A DNA stretch of 64,000 nt, from assembly GCA_013416395.1 (NCBI GenBank), contig JACCEP010000008.1, positions 1 through 64,000 of the forward strand. The letters run 5' to 3'. A program made the position numbers and the translations under genes. The DNA comes from Alcaligenaceae bacterium (GTDB lineage: Bacteria > Pseudomonadota > Gammaproteobacteria > Burkholderiales > Burkholderiaceae_B). The notes below the pieces were generated by a model that was not told the origin of the DNA, did no database searches, and saw nothing but the letters and a program-made list of their open reading frames with translations. How positions within the stretch are numbered: position 1 is the stretch's first letter; each line of letters starts with the position of its first letter. Shown piece by piece: positions 1 through 8,841 of the stretch.

Positions 1-129
1 ATCGGCTGGATGAGCGAATTTGGCGAGCAGCTAAACCTGCCCATTGAAGGTGAAGGCCAGGTGCAGTGCCAGCATACCAGCGCCCAGTATGTGCTTAAGG
101 GTAAACAACTCCACAAGCAGGAAGCCTGA
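1..129 (+). CDS. wbpD: WbpD/WlbB-type UDP-sugar 3-N-acetyltransferase, C-terminal end only
   Basis: Only the last 42 codons are in the window; the frame is open from base 1 and ends in TGA at 127-129. The visible tail begins [14 protein letters not shown], which resembles the C-terminus of left-handed beta-helix acetyltransferases of the WbpD/WlbB group. In that family the enzyme acetylates the 3-amino group of UDP-2-acetamido-3-amino-glucuronic acid in the cytoplasm, the step after the WbpE aminotransferase. The next gene, a WbpE homologue, starts 3 nt downstream, so the two are surely co-transcribed. Identity rests mainly on context because the catalytic part lies outside the window. Confidence 0.6.
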   Translation: MGWMSEFGEQLNLPIEGEGQVQCQHTSAQYVLKGKQLHKQEA

Positions 130-132
130 ACC

Positions 133-1218
133 ATGATTGAATTTGTTGACCTGAAAGCGCAGCAAGACCGCATTAAGGGCAAGATCGACGCGGGCATTGC
201 GCGCGTGCTGGCCCATGGCAAATACATACTTGGGCCAGAGGTTGCCGAGCTTGAAGAAAAACTGGCCGCCTTTGTGGGTGCCAAATACTGCATTAGCTGT
301 GCCAATGGCACCGATGCGCTGCAAATTGTGCAAATGGCACTGGGTATAGGGCCAGGCGATGAAGTTATTACGCCCGGGTTTACTTACATTGCGACTGCCG
401 AGACGGTGGCGGTGCTGGGCGCCAAGCCCGTGTACGTGGACATTGATCCACGCACCTACAACCTGGACCCTGCGCTGCTCGAAGCCGCCATTACCCCGCG
501 CACCAAGGCCATTATCCCGGTCTCGCTTTACGGCCAGTGTGCCGACTACGACGCCATCAATGAAATTGCCGCGCGTCACGGTATACCTGTCATCGAAGAT
601 GCGGCCCAGAGCTTTGGGGCGACCTACAAGGGGCGCAACTCGTGCAACCTGACCACCGTCGCCTGTACCAGCTTTTTTCCCAGCAAGCCGCTGGGTTGCT
701 ACGGCGACGGCGGGGCGATTTTTACCAATGACGAAGAGCTGGCCAAGGTGATACGCCAGGTGGCACGTCACGGGCAGGATCGCCGTTATCATCATATTCG
801 CGTGGGCGTGAACAGCCGGCTCGATACATTGCAGGCCGCCATCTTGCTGCCCAAGTTGGAGATCTTGCCTGACGAGATTGCACTGAGGCAGCAGGCTGCT
901 CAACGATATCAATCATTGTTTGAAACGGCGGGCGTTACGACCACGCCTTTTGTTGCGCCTGAAAACCTCAGTGTGTACGCGCAGTACTCCATACAGGTTG
1001 ACGATCGGGACGACGTGCAGAAGCGGTTGAGCGATTGCGGCGTGCCCACGGCAGTGCATTATCCCATTCCCCTTAACAAACAGCCTGCCGTCGCGGACAG
1101 CACTGCCACTCTGCCCGTGGGGGATGCCGTAGCAATGCGCATTATCAGCCTACCCATGCATCCTTATATTAAGGATGCAGATCAACGTCATATTGTGCAA
1201 AGCCTAGTAGCGCAATGA
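133..1218 (+). CDS. wbpE: WbpE/WlbC-like PLP aminotransferase (DegT/DnrJ/EryC1 family)
   Basis: 361-aa DegT/DnrJ/EryC1/StrS aminotransferase. The PLP lysine is K185 in FFPSKPLGCYGDGG, and the cofactor-contacting acidic motif IEDAAQS lies at 154-160; length and lysine position match P. aeruginosa WbpE. In the pathway it transfers an amino group from glutamate to C3 of UDP-2-acetamido-3-keto-glucuronic acid, giving the 3-amino sugar that WbpD acetylates. It sits 3 nt after the wbpD-like end, as in wbp and wlb loci. The ATG at 133 gives the expected N-terminus MIEFVDLKAQ. Family assignment is secure; substrate is inferred from neighbours. Confidence 0.88.
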   Translation: MIEFVDLKAQQDRIKGKIDAGIARVLAHGKYILGPEVAELEEKLAAFVGAKYCISCANGTDALQIVQMALGIGPGDEVITPGFTYIATAETVAVLGAKPVYVDIDPRTYNLDPALLEAAITPRTKAIIPVSLYGQCADYDAINEIAARHGIPVIEDAAQSFGATYKGRNSCNLTTVACTSFFPSKPLGCYGDGGAIFTNDEELAKVIRQVARHGQDRRYHHIRVGVNSRLDTLQAAILLPKLEILPDEIALRQQAAQRYQSLFETAGVTTTPFVAPENLSVYAQYSIQVDDRDDVQKRLSDCGVPTAVHYPIPLNKQPAVADSTATLPVGDAVAMRIISLPMHPYIKDADQRHIVQSLVAQ

Positions 1219-1246
1219 GGCACGGCCTGAATCCCGGAGCGCCAAT

Positions 1247-2503
1247 TTGAGCATGCAAGGTTCGGGCTACTGGGGCAGGGTGGCCTCTGTGTTTACAGGC
1301 GCCGCAGTGGCCCAGGCGATCCCCATTCTGGGCTCTCTGCTTATAGCCCGGCTTTACGCACCCGAAGCCTTCGGCATTTTTTCGACCTGGCTTGGCATCT
1401 CTCTGGTCATTACGGTTTGCGTTACCTACAGGCTGGAGCATGCGTTCGGGCTGGAGCCCGATGGGGTAGCCCGAGAAGACCTGGTTGTCACTACTGTGCT
1501 CCTGCTTGTGATGACGGGGACGGTGCTGCTGGTGGTTGCTGCACTGATCGCCTTTTTCTTTGGTGAGTTGTACGGGCACATGTCGCCCATTCTGACGGTG
1601 TTGCTGGTTCCTATGAGCATGGGTGCTGCATTGTCGCTGGTGTGGCAATCATGGGCGGCGAACAACGGCGACGTCAAAAACCTCTCACTTATACGCATCA
1701 CCCAAACATTTTGTATAACCGTGCTGCAGATTCTCGCTGGCTGGCTGCAGCCCACTGCACTGGTGCTGGCCCTCGCGCAGGTCGCGGGCGCCTGGGTTGC
1801 CGTGTTTATTGCCTACAGATTGGTGCCTTTCAAGCATGCTCTGCCAGGCTCGATCGGGCAGGCGCGCACGCTAGTGCGGGGTGTTGTTGCGCGCTACAAA
1901 CGCTTTCCCCTGCTGTCCTTGCCCGCCGACCTGATCAATACAGTGGCGGCTCAAATGCCCATTATTGTGTTGACAGGTCGCTTTGGGCCAGAGGTCGCCG
2001 GTTTTTACGCACTTGCGACCCGCATGATGGGCGCACCCATCTCTATATTGGGCAACGCGGTGCGCGATGTGTTCAAGCGTACAGCGGGCGAGCATTTTCG
2101 TGCGGACGGCAATTGCGTGACCATCTATCGGCGTACGTTTTTTGTGCTGCTGGCCTGCTCTGCGGCGATGGTTGCCATTGTCTACCCTTTTTCTGAAACC
2201 GTCTTCGCAGTCTTTTTTGGCGAAAACTGGCGCATGTCTGGAACCATAGCAGCTTGGCTGCTTCCGATGTATGCGTTGCGATTTATGGCCAGCCCGCTGA
2301 GCTACACCTTTTATATTGTGCAGAAACAGCATGTTGATTTGTTGTGGCAAGTTAGCTTGCTGGCCATGACGATAGCCACATTGTTTTTATTTCATCGATA
2401 TGAAACCACGCTGATCTATTACAGTGTGGGCTACGCTGTGCTGTACCTCGTATATATCTACCTTTCTTATCAGTACAGCAAGGGGGTAGACCCCTTGCTG
2501 TAA
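1247..2503 (+). CDS. wzx: Wzx-type polysaccharide flippase
   Basis: 418-aa very hydrophobic protein of the MATE/MOP polysaccharide-export type, with about 12 predicted membrane segments and charged cytoplasmic loops (e.g. GVVARYKRFPLLSLPAD near 208-224). Wzx proteins move undecaprenyl-diphosphate-linked O-units across the inner membrane. Position between wbpE and hisH corresponds to wzx in the P. aeruginosa wbp locus. The start is uncertain: a TTG at 1247 is 7 nt after GGAG (1236-1239), whereas the ATG two codons later (1253) is 13 nt away, so TTG fits the ribosome site better. Wzx sequences are very variable, so the name comes from topology and context. Confidence 0.75.
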   Translation: MSMQGSGYWGRVASVFTGAAVAQAIPILGSLLIARLYAPEAFGIFSTWLGISLVITVCVTYRLEHAFGLEPDGVAREDLVVTTVLLLVMTGTVLLVVAALIAFFFGELYGHMSPILTVLLVPMSMGAALSLVWQSWAANNGDVKNLSLIRITQTFCITVLQILAGWLQPTALVLALAQVAGAWVAVFIAYRLVPFKHALPGSIGQARTLVRGVVARYKRFPLLSLPADLINTVAAQMPIIVLTGRFGPEVAGFYALATRMMGAPISILGNAVRDVFKRTAGEHFRADGNCVTIYRRTFFVLLACSAAMVAIVYPFSETVFAVFFGENWRMSGTIAAWLLPMYALRFMASPLSYTFYIVQKQHVDLLWQVSLLAMTIATLFLFHRYETTLIYYSVGYAVLYLVYIYLSYQYSKGVDPLL

Positions 2504-2556
2504 CGCGGTAGCGCCATAGGGGGTAGTGAAAATGTTAATTGCCAATACTACCAATC

Positions 2557-2610
2557 ATAGTTGGTCATATTTGACCTTTATGAAAACCGTCATAAAAGAA
2601 TAGTTGGTCA
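2557..2610 (+). repeat. Direct repeat ATAGTTGGTCA x2 before hisH
   Basis: The 11-mer ATAGTTGGTCA occurs at 2557-2567 and again at 2600-2610, 43 nt apart, in the 109-nt AT-rich gap between wzx and hisH. The first copy is followed by TTGACC, giving a small inverted repeat GGTCA/TGACC around 2563-2575. The second copy lies where the hisH ribosome-binding site should be. It could be a regulator site, a short duplication, or chance in AT-rich DNA. Confidence 0.5.
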
Positions 2611-2612
2611 AA

Positions 2613-3236
2613 ATGATAGCGATACTTGATTACGGCATGGGTAACATCGCCTCTATTCAGAACATGATGCGTAGAGTTGGTGGTGATGCAGTCATCACAT
2701 CTGATCTGAAAAATGTGGAAGGGCTTTCAGGGATCATCCTGCCCGGTGTGGGCGCCTTCGACAACGCAATGCAGAAGCTGAATGCCTCAGGCATTGCAGA
2801 TGTGTTGCGGTATTTTGTGCTGGAGCAAAAAACCCCTTTTCTGGGGGTTTGTCTTGGTATGCAATTGCTGTTTGAGTCTAGCGAAGAGGGCAAGTTGCCT
2901 GGCCTGGGTTTCATCCGTGGGGAAGTCAGGCGTTTTACGGGGCCTGACTTTGATTCAGGCAAACTCAAGATTCCGCACATGGGCTGGAACGTCGTCCAAC
3001 CACGAGAAGATGCGGCATTGTTTGCCGGCCTGGATCAGGAGCCTCGTTTTTACTTTGTTCACTCATACCATGTGGTGTGTGCTGATGACCGCGATATCGC
3101 AGCCACCTGCAACTATGGGTATGATTTCACCTGCTCGGTGCATAAAGAAAATATTTACGCGGCGCAGTTTCACCCAGAAAAAAGCCATCGGTTCGGTATG
3201 AAGGTATTTGAAAACTTCATGGAGCGCGTATGCTGA
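2613..3236 (+). CDS. hisH: HisH-like glutamine amidotransferase subunit of the O-antigen amidination system
   Basis: 207-aa class I glutamine amidotransferase. The triad is visible: nucleophile C80 in LGVCLGMQ, and H187/E189 in FHPEKS. In histidine synthesis HisH supplies ammonia to HisF; copies inside wbp-type loci pair with a dedicated HisF and feed ammonia to WbpG for acetamidino-sugar formation. The adjacent hisF-like gene overlaps by 7 nt and wbpG follows, so the O-antigen role is much more likely than histidine synthesis. I chose the ATG at 2613 (MIAILDYGMGN, standard HisH N-terminus) over an in-frame TTG at 2604; no good Shine-Dalgarno precedes either. Confidence 0.88.
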   Translation: MIAILDYGMGNIASIQNMMRRVGGDAVITSDLKNVEGLSGIILPGVGAFDNAMQKLNASGIADVLRYFVLEQKTPFLGVCLGMQLLFESSEEGKLPGLGFIRGEVRRFTGPDFDSGKLKIPHMGWNVVQPREDAALFAGLDQEPRFYFVHSYHVVCADDRDIAATCNYGYDFTCSVHKENIYAAQFHPEKSHRFGMKVFENFMERVC

Positions 3237-3997
3237 GGGTAAGAGTCATTCCTACGCTGCTGCTCAGAAACGCAGGACTGGTAAAAGGCGAAAAATTTAT
3301 CGGTCATAAATACGTGGGTGACCCCATTAACGCCGTGAAGATCTTCAATACCAAAGAGGTAGATGAACTCGTCTTCTTTGACATTACTGCAAGCCGTGAG
3401 CACCGCAAACCCAATTATGAATTGCTCGCAGATATTGCCTCACAGGCTTTCATGCCTTTTGGCTATGGTGGCGGGCTGACTCAACTTGAAGATATTGAAA
3501 AGCTTTTCAAAATTGGTGTTGAGAAAGCCATTATTAACACGGCTGCAGCAGATGATTTGGGTTTTGTGAAAGAGGCCAGCAATGTAGCCGGGTCACAAAG
3601 CATTGTTGTGGCAATTGATGTTCGCAAAAGCTTGCTTGGAAAGTATCAGGTGTATACGCAATCCGGTGCCCACAATACCAAACTGGATCCAGTCACTTAC
3701 GCCAAACAGCTTGAAGAAGCAGGAGCAGGCGAGTTGATTATCTGCTCAATTGACCGGGAAGGTACGGGCAAAGGGTACGACACTGATCTTATAAGGCGCG
3801 TAGCGTCGGCTGTGTCATTGCCCGTCGTAGCTTCTGGCGGTGCCAATTCACTCGATGATTTACGTGAGGCCGTGCGCGCCGGTGCATCGGCAGTCGCTGC
3901 AGGCAATATGTTTATTTTCCACGGCAAACATAAGGCGGTACTGATTACCTATCCGGAATATTCCCGGTTGGAAGAGAATTTCAAGGATATTAATTGA
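3230..3997 (+). CDS. hisF: HisF-like ammonia-channelling subunit of the O-antigen amidination system
   Basis: 255-aa (beta/alpha)8 barrel of the HisF family. The N-terminus reads MLRVRVIPTLLLRNAGLVKG; genuine HisF has IPCLDV here, with catalytic Asp11, which is leucine in this protein. The second catalytic position is kept (VVAIDVR near 123-129). This substitution is what one expects of the HisF2/WbpG-partner subgroup, which forms an ammonia channel with HisH but need not cyclise an imidazole. The ATG overlaps the hisH stop by 7 nt and the stop overlaps the wbpG start, indicating tight translational coupling of all three genes. Confidence 0.87.
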   Translation: MLRVRVIPTLLLRNAGLVKGEKFIGHKYVGDPINAVKIFNTKEVDELVFFDITASREHRKPNYELLADIASQAFMPFGYGGGLTQLEDIEKLFKIGVEKAIINTAAADDLGFVKEASNVAGSQSIVVAIDVRKSLLGKYQVYTQSGAHNTKLDPVTYAKQLEEAGAGELIICSIDREGTGKGYDTDLIRRVASAVSLPVVASGGANSLDDLREAVRAGASAVAAGNMFIFHGKHKAVLITYPEYSRLEENFKDIN

Positions 3998-5142
3998 TGT
4001 CTAGCAAACCCTATCAAGTCTGTTCGCGCTGCGTTATGGATACGTCGGATCCGCAAATTACATTCGACGCTGAAGGCGTGTGTAATCATTGTCATGAATT
4101 CGACGCGGTTACGTCAAAGCGCTGGTTTCCTGACGAGGAGGGCAACAAGCGTCTGCAAGGTATCTGCGAGAAAATAAAAAAAGACGGTACCGGAAAGGAT
4201 TACGATTGCATTATTGGATTGAGTGGTGGCATTGACAGTTCTTACCTTGCGCTAAAGATACGCGATTATGGGCTGCGACCCTTGGTAGTGCATGTTGACG
4301 GTGGTTGGAACAGCGAGTTGGCCGTCTTTAATATCGAACAAATCGTCAAGCACTGCAATTACGATCTTCATACCCATGTTATCGATTGGGAAGAAATGCG
4401 GGACCTGCAAGTGGCCTATCTGCGCTCTGAAATTGCCAATCAGGACGTACCGCAGGATCATGCCTTTTTTGCATCCCTCTATCATTTCGCCGTTAAGAAC
4501 AATATCAAGTACGTCATAAGCGGCGGCAATATCGCGACTGAATCTGTGTTTCCCCGGGCATGGCATCATCAGGCCATGGACGTCGATAATTTAATGGACA
4601 TCCACAAAAGGTTCGGCTCGGTACCGTTGAAAAATTACCCTAAGGTAGGAATATTTCAATATTATTTTTATTTTCCATTCATCTATAAAATGAAGACTAT
4701 ACGTCCGCTCAACTACATGTCTTACGACAAGCGCGAGGCACTGATGTATCTGAAAGAACACATAGGATACAAAGACTATGGGCGTAAGCACGGAGAATCT
4801 ATTTTCACCAAATTTTTTCAAAATTACTATCTGCCGAAAAAATTTGGCTACGATAAAAGGCGCCTCCACTTTTCAAGTCAAGTATTAAGTCAGCAGATTT
4901 CAAGAAAGGAGGCGCTGCAGGCACTTGAGCAGCCGTTGTACGATGCCAGGGAGCTTAAAGACGATATTGAATACGTAGCAAAGAAATTGCAAATGTCGAG
5001 TGATGAGCTGGTGCAGTTGTCGACGGGCCCTGGTAAGGATTACTCAATCTATAAAAACTGGGACCAAAAATATGCGTGGATCAAGAAAGCTCAGGGTATG
5101 GTCGAATCGCTGCGCGGCACTGGGATTAAAAATTATTCCTAA
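3997..5142 (+). CDS. wbpG: WbpG-like N-acetyl sugar amidotransferase
   Basis: 381-aa cytoplasmic ATP-pyrophosphatase-fold enzyme. Visible features are a zinc-ribbon-like cysteine set C9-x2-C12...C29-x2-C32 (CSRC, CNHC) and the PP-loop SGGIDSS at 76-82 that binds ATP. WbpG-type proteins use ammonia from the HisH/HisF pair to convert an N-acetyl group of a nucleotide sugar to an acetamidino group. The ATG at 3997 overlaps the hisF TGA by one base and follows AAGGA (3983-3987) by 9 nt. The hisH-hisF-wbpG trio predicts an amidinated mannuronic acid derivative in the O-antigen. Confidence 0.9.
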   Translation: MSSKPYQVCSRCVMDTSDPQITFDAEGVCNHCHEFDAVTSKRWFPDEEGNKRLQGICEKIKKDGTGKDYDCIIGLSGGIDSSYLALKIRDYGLRPLVVHVDGGWNSELAVFNIEQIVKHCNYDLHTHVIDWEEMRDLQVAYLRSEIANQDVPQDHAFFASLYHFAVKNNIKYVISGGNIATESVFPRAWHHQAMDVDNLMDIHKRFGSVPLKNYPKVGIFQYYFYFPFIYKMKTIRPLNYMSYDKREALMYLKEHIGYKDYGRKHGESIFTKFFQNYYLPKKFGYDKRRLHFSSQVLSQQISRKEALQALEQPLYDARELKDDIEYVAKKLQMSSDELVQLSTGPGKDYSIYKNWDQKYAWIKKAQGMVESLRGTGIKNYS

Positions 5143-5176
5143 CGCACACTGGCTTATTGGATAACCGGCTATCTAT

Positions 5177-6301
5177 ATGATTTCACGCAGCGAATTTAAA
5201 GTAGCCCATCTCACGTCAGTTCATCGACGGCGCGATATACGTATTTTTCTCAAGGAGTGCCGCTCGCTTGCGAGTGCGGGCTATCAGGTAACGCTGGTCG
5301 TGGCAGACGGCGCGGGTGATGAGAATATCGATGGTGTTCGGGTGGTGGATACGGGCAAGCCGCAAGGCAAGTTCGACAGAATGCTCAAGGCCTCACGCCG
5401 GGTATACAAAGCAGGGCTGTTGCTTGATGCAGATATCTATCATCTTCATGACCCTGAACTCCTTCCATATGCCGCCAAGCTGAAAAGACGCGGAAAACGT
5501 GTGATTTTCGATGCACACGAAGACCTGCCCAAGCAAATTCATGGCAAAGCCTATCTTAACGCCGCAAGCAAGTGGTTTTTGTACCATTTCCTGTCGTGGT
5601 ACGAGATGTCAGTGTGCCGCAAGCTCGATCATATCGTTACGGCTACCCCCGCCATCCAGAGCAAGTTCGAATCAGAAGGCGTGAGAGCAAAGGCGGTGAA
5701 CAATTACCCGCTCATTGGCGAACTCGACGAGCCGTTAGCCTGGGATAGCAAGCAGGATCTCATTTGTTATGTCGGCGGCATCACACGTGTGCGCGGCTTA
5801 AAAGAACTGGTGCGTGCCCTGGTTCAGGTTCAAACCTCTGTGCGACTGCAATTGGCCGGTCAGGTGTCCGACCCGGGGCTGGAAGATGAGCTCAAGGCTG
5901 AGCAGGGGTGGATGAAGGTTGATGATGTTGGTTTCGTCGATAGAAAGGGGGTTGCGGCGATACTGAGCAAGTCTATAGCTGGCGTGGTGACCTTTCTGCC
6001 ATCTCCGAACCATATCGAGGCGCAGCCGAACAAAATGTTTGAGTACATGAGTGCAGGGATACCCGTCATTGCTTCTCATTTTCCGTTATGGCGCGAGATT
6101 ATCGAAGGAAACGACTGTGGTATCTGTGTTGATCCTGAAAACTCGCAGGCTATTGCAGAGGCTATTGATTATCTATCCACAAACAAAGAAGAAGCTCGCC
6201 GGTTAGGGGCGAACGGCCTCATGGCGGTGACGACCCGGTATAACTGGGTAGCGGAGGAACAGATTCTTCTGAGCATTTACGACGGTTTATTCAAGGAATA
6301 G
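5177..6301 (+). CDS. GT4-family glycosyltransferase (WbpH-like position)
   Basis: 374-aa GT-B fold glycosyltransferase. The C-terminal nucleotide-sugar domain carries EAQPNKMFEYMSAGIPVIAS (about 279-298), the EX7E-type motif of GT4 enzymes; the N-terminal half has the acceptor-domain pattern VAHLTSVHRRRDIRIFLKE. It should transfer one sugar of the O-unit onto the lipid-linked intermediate at the cytoplasmic face. It begins 34 nt after wbpG and ends 5 nt before wbpI, the place of wbpH in P. aeruginosa. Donor and acceptor cannot be read from the sequence. Confidence 0.8.
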   Translation: MISRSEFKVAHLTSVHRRRDIRIFLKECRSLASAGYQVTLVVADGAGDENIDGVRVVDTGKPQGKFDRMLKASRRVYKAGLLLDADIYHLHDPELLPYAAKLKRRGKRVIFDAHEDLPKQIHGKAYLNAASKWFLYHFLSWYEMSVCRKLDHIVTATPAIQSKFESEGVRAKAVNNYPLIGELDEPLAWDSKQDLICYVGGITRVRGLKELVRALVQVQTSVRLQLAGQVSDPGLEDELKAEQGWMKVDDVGFVDRKGVAAILSKSIAGVVTFLPSPNHIEAQPNKMFEYMSAGIPVIASHFPLWREIIEGNDCGICVDPENSQAIAEAIDYLSTNKEEARRLGANGLMAVTTRYNWVAEEQILLSIYDGLFKE

Positions 6302-6306
6302 TAAAA

Positions 6307-7371
6307 ATGAAATTGTTGACAGTGGTGGGCGCTCGTCCCCAGTTTGTAAAGGCAGGCGTTGTATCCCGAGCCATTGCAGCGCATCCGGAAATAACTGAGG
6401 TAGTAATTCACACAGGCCAACATTTTGATCCGAATATGTCCGACATATTCTTCAGCCAGTTGAATATGCCCAAGCCCGACTATATGCTTGGAATCCATGG
6501 CGGCACACACGGAGAAATGACCGGTCGTATGTTGGTAGATATCGAACGCATTATTATCGATACTCAGCCGGACCGTCTGTTGGTCTATGGTGATACGAAC
6601 TCGACACTGGCGGGCGCACTTGCGGCAGCAAAACTCCATGTGCCGGTGGCCCATATTGAGGCGGGTCTGCGCAGTTTTAACATGCGTATGCCTGAAGAAA
6701 TTAACCGCATTCTTACAGATCGGGTTAGTGATGTTCTGTTTTGTCCGACGGATGCCGCTGTAGAAAATTTGCATAATGAGGGCATTACGGACAAGGTGGC
6801 GCATATATTGAAGTCTGGTGATGTGATGGAAGATAGTGCCAAACTATTTGGCGAAGTCTCGGTCGTTCCGGATGTGGCGGCAAACCTGGAAGGCTTTGTT
6901 CTGGCTACCTTGCACCGAGCCGAAAACACCGATGATCCGATCAGGCTTGCTGGCGTTGTTGCTGGCCTAAATCGCGTGCATCGCGACATTGCGCCAGTTA
7001 TCCTTCCGGTGCACCCGAGAACCCGGCAGGCTATTGCAAAAGCCGGCCTTGCGCTTGACGTCATTACGATAGAGCCGGTTGGCTATCTTGAAATGCTGGG
7101 GTTGCTTAAAAAATGCGCAATCGTCGTTACAGACAGCGGTGGCGTTCAGAAAGAGGCATTTTTCTTTCGTAAGCCATGCGTTACCGTCAGGGATCAAACT
7201 GAATGGGTGGAGCTTGTTTCTATCGGTGCCAACAGGCTTTGTGCTCCTGAAGAAGGCGCTATGTTGAATGCTGTTCGAGAGGCTGCACGTAGCACAGTTG
7301 AAGACAACGAGAATCTATACGGTGGTGGAAAGGCCGCCGGACGAATTGCGGATTTTCTCGCCACGCAGTAA
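6307..7371 (+). CDS. wbpI: WbpI/WlbD-like UDP-GlcNAc(3NAc)A 2-epimerase (WecB family)
   Basis: 354-aa member of the UDP-N-acetylglucosamine 2-epimerase family. Typical motifs are the N-terminal VVGARPQFVKAGVV, GDTNSTLAGALAA near 98-110, HIEAGLRSFNMRMPEEINR near 116-134, and TDSGGVQKEAFF near 276-287. General WecB inverts C2 of UDP-GlcNAc; in wbp/wlb loci the homologue acts on UDP-2,3-diacetamido-glucuronic acid, giving the manno isomer. With wbpD and wbpE upstream, the latter substrate is inferred. Start ATG 6307 lies 5 nt after the previous stop. Confidence 0.87.
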   Translation: MKLLTVVGARPQFVKAGVVSRAIAAHPEITEVVIHTGQHFDPNMSDIFFSQLNMPKPDYMLGIHGGTHGEMTGRMLVDIERIIIDTQPDRLLVYGDTNSTLAGALAAAKLHVPVAHIEAGLRSFNMRMPEEINRILTDRVSDVLFCPTDAAVENLHNEGITDKVAHILKSGDVMEDSAKLFGEVSVVPDVAANLEGFVLATLHRAENTDDPIRLAGVVAGLNRVHRDIAPVILPVHPRTRQAIAKAGLALDVITIEPVGYLEMLGLLKKCAIVVTDSGGVQKEAFFFRKPCVTVRDQTEWVELVSIGANRLCAPEEGAMLNAVREAARSTVEDNENLYGGGKAAGRIADFLATQ

Positions 7372-7463
7372 TGGCATTTTCGCGTGCCGTACAAACCTTT
7401 TGGCTGGCGCCTCTATGATGGAGTGTGTGCGCTCTCTGTAAATTATTGGACTAAAGCGGTCTC

Positions 7464-8696
7464 ATGAAAATTTGGTATATACATCCCTCGGCAGGTGGCC
7501 CGGGTGTTGGGCGATACTGGCGGGCCTATTATTTTGCCAAACACTGGGCCAAATCTGGGCACCAATGTTTAGTGATGTCAGCCTCCTATCACCACCTGCT
7601 CGAACCCGACAGCCCACGGCATGGCGATGAGCACAAAGATGGCGTGCATTACGCGTTCATTCCCACCATCAAATACAGTGGTAATGGCATGGGTCGTAAA
7701 TTGTCGATGCTGCTGTTTTCTGTTCTTCTGGCGCCGTACTGTCTGTTCAGGGCAGTTAAGCAGGGTCGTCCGGATGTAATCATCTACTCATCACCCCACC
7801 CCTTTGGCTACGTGGGTGCGTGGCTGGCTGCCAAGCTGCTGCGCTCCAAAATCCTATTCGAAGTTCGCGATATCTGGCCGCTGAGCCTTGTTGAGCTTGC
7901 CGACATGAGCCCAGAGTCACGGGTGGTCAAAGTAACGGGGTGGATAGAACAGTTTGCGTACAAAAAGTCTGACAAGGTTATTAGTCTGTTGCCCTGTGCG
8001 AAAGATCATATGGTTAGCAGGGGGATGGCACCAGAAAAATTTGTCTGGATTCCGAACGGCGTAGGCGGCGTTGAGGTCGCCTCGGATGATACCGAACCAG
8101 TTGCACCGCTAGAGCAGCACGTAATCGATTTGAAGCAGCAGGGTAACTTCGTGGTGATATACGCCGGGGCGCTCGGTGAGCCTAATGCTATCCATACCGT
8201 GCTTGAAGCATTTCGTCTGCTCAAAACGTCGCACCCGACAATTAAACTGCTACTCGTTGGCAGAGGGGTGATGAAATCCCGCTTAATGCAGTACGCGGAA
8301 GACGAAGCGCTGACCAACGTTGAGTTTCATGACCAGATCGACAAGGCTGACATAATGAAGGTACTGACGCAGGCGTCAGCTGGTTATATTTCGCTTAATC
8401 CTCAACCTATTTTTCGCTTTGGTATCAGCCCCAATAAGCTTTGGGATTACATGCTTGCCAAGTTGCCGGTGATATTCGCCTGTAAAGCTGCAAATAATCC
8501 GGTAGAAGATCATCAGTGTGGGCTTTCTGCCGACCCTATCGACCCGGAATCGATTGCTAATACTATCAAGACCATGACGCTACACTCCGAGGCTGATCGT
8601 CAGCGCATGGGTGAAGCTGGGTATGAAGCTGTGCTCAGGCTGTATGAATATGAAGCTTTAGCGGCGCGATTTGAAAAAGAGTTGCTTTCTATTTAA
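7464..8696 (+). CDS. GT4-family glycosyltransferase (WbpJ/WbuB-like)
   Basis: 410-aa GT-B glycosyltransferase. The N-terminus MKIWYIHPSAGGPGVGRYWR and a membrane-associated stretch near 76-92 (SMLLFSVLLAPYCLFRAVK) resemble the WbuB/WbpJ group; IFEVRDIWPLSL-type sequence near 131-142 and the C-terminal FGISPNKLWDYMLAKLPVIF are typical family signatures. It probably adds another O-unit residue. It stands 92 nt after wbpI and 145 nt before the wzy-like gene. The 8697-8841 spacer is very AT-rich with no clear promoter or terminator. Confidence 0.8.
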   Translation: MKIWYIHPSAGGPGVGRYWRAYYFAKHWAKSGHQCLVMSASYHHLLEPDSPRHGDEHKDGVHYAFIPTIKYSGNGMGRKLSMLLFSVLLAPYCLFRAVKQGRPDVIIYSSPHPFGYVGAWLAAKLLRSKILFEVRDIWPLSLVELADMSPESRVVKVTGWIEQFAYKKSDKVISLLPCAKDHMVSRGMAPEKFVWIPNGVGGVEVASDDTEPVAPLEQHVIDLKQQGNFVVIYAGALGEPNAIHTVLEAFRLLKTSHPTIKLLLVGRGVMKSRLMQYAEDEALTNVEFHDQIDKADIMKVLTQASAGYISLNPQPIFRFGISPNKLWDYMLAKLPVIFACKAANNPVEDHQCGLSADPIDPESIANTIKTMTLHSEADRQRMGEAGYEAVLRLYEYEALAARFEKELLSI

Positions 8697-8841
8697 GCTG
8701 AGTTGAAATCCTAAAAATTGGGTTTTTTGTTCGTACTAAAAAAAATCAGGTTAATTTCAATTAAATATTGAATAAAAATATATTGTAACCAGTGTTCGGC
8801 AGCAAGAGTTTGTTGTCAATTACTATATTGAGAGCATCCGA

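Noticed and set aside
31-912. 293-codon open frame antisense to wbpE
   Set aside because: Overlaps a secure gene and shows no protein family pattern.
2613-3997. Histidine biosynthesis operon (hisH, hisF)
   Set aside because: No other his genes, HisF lacks Asp11 and the pair is coupled to wbpG, so the O-antigen amidination role is preferred.
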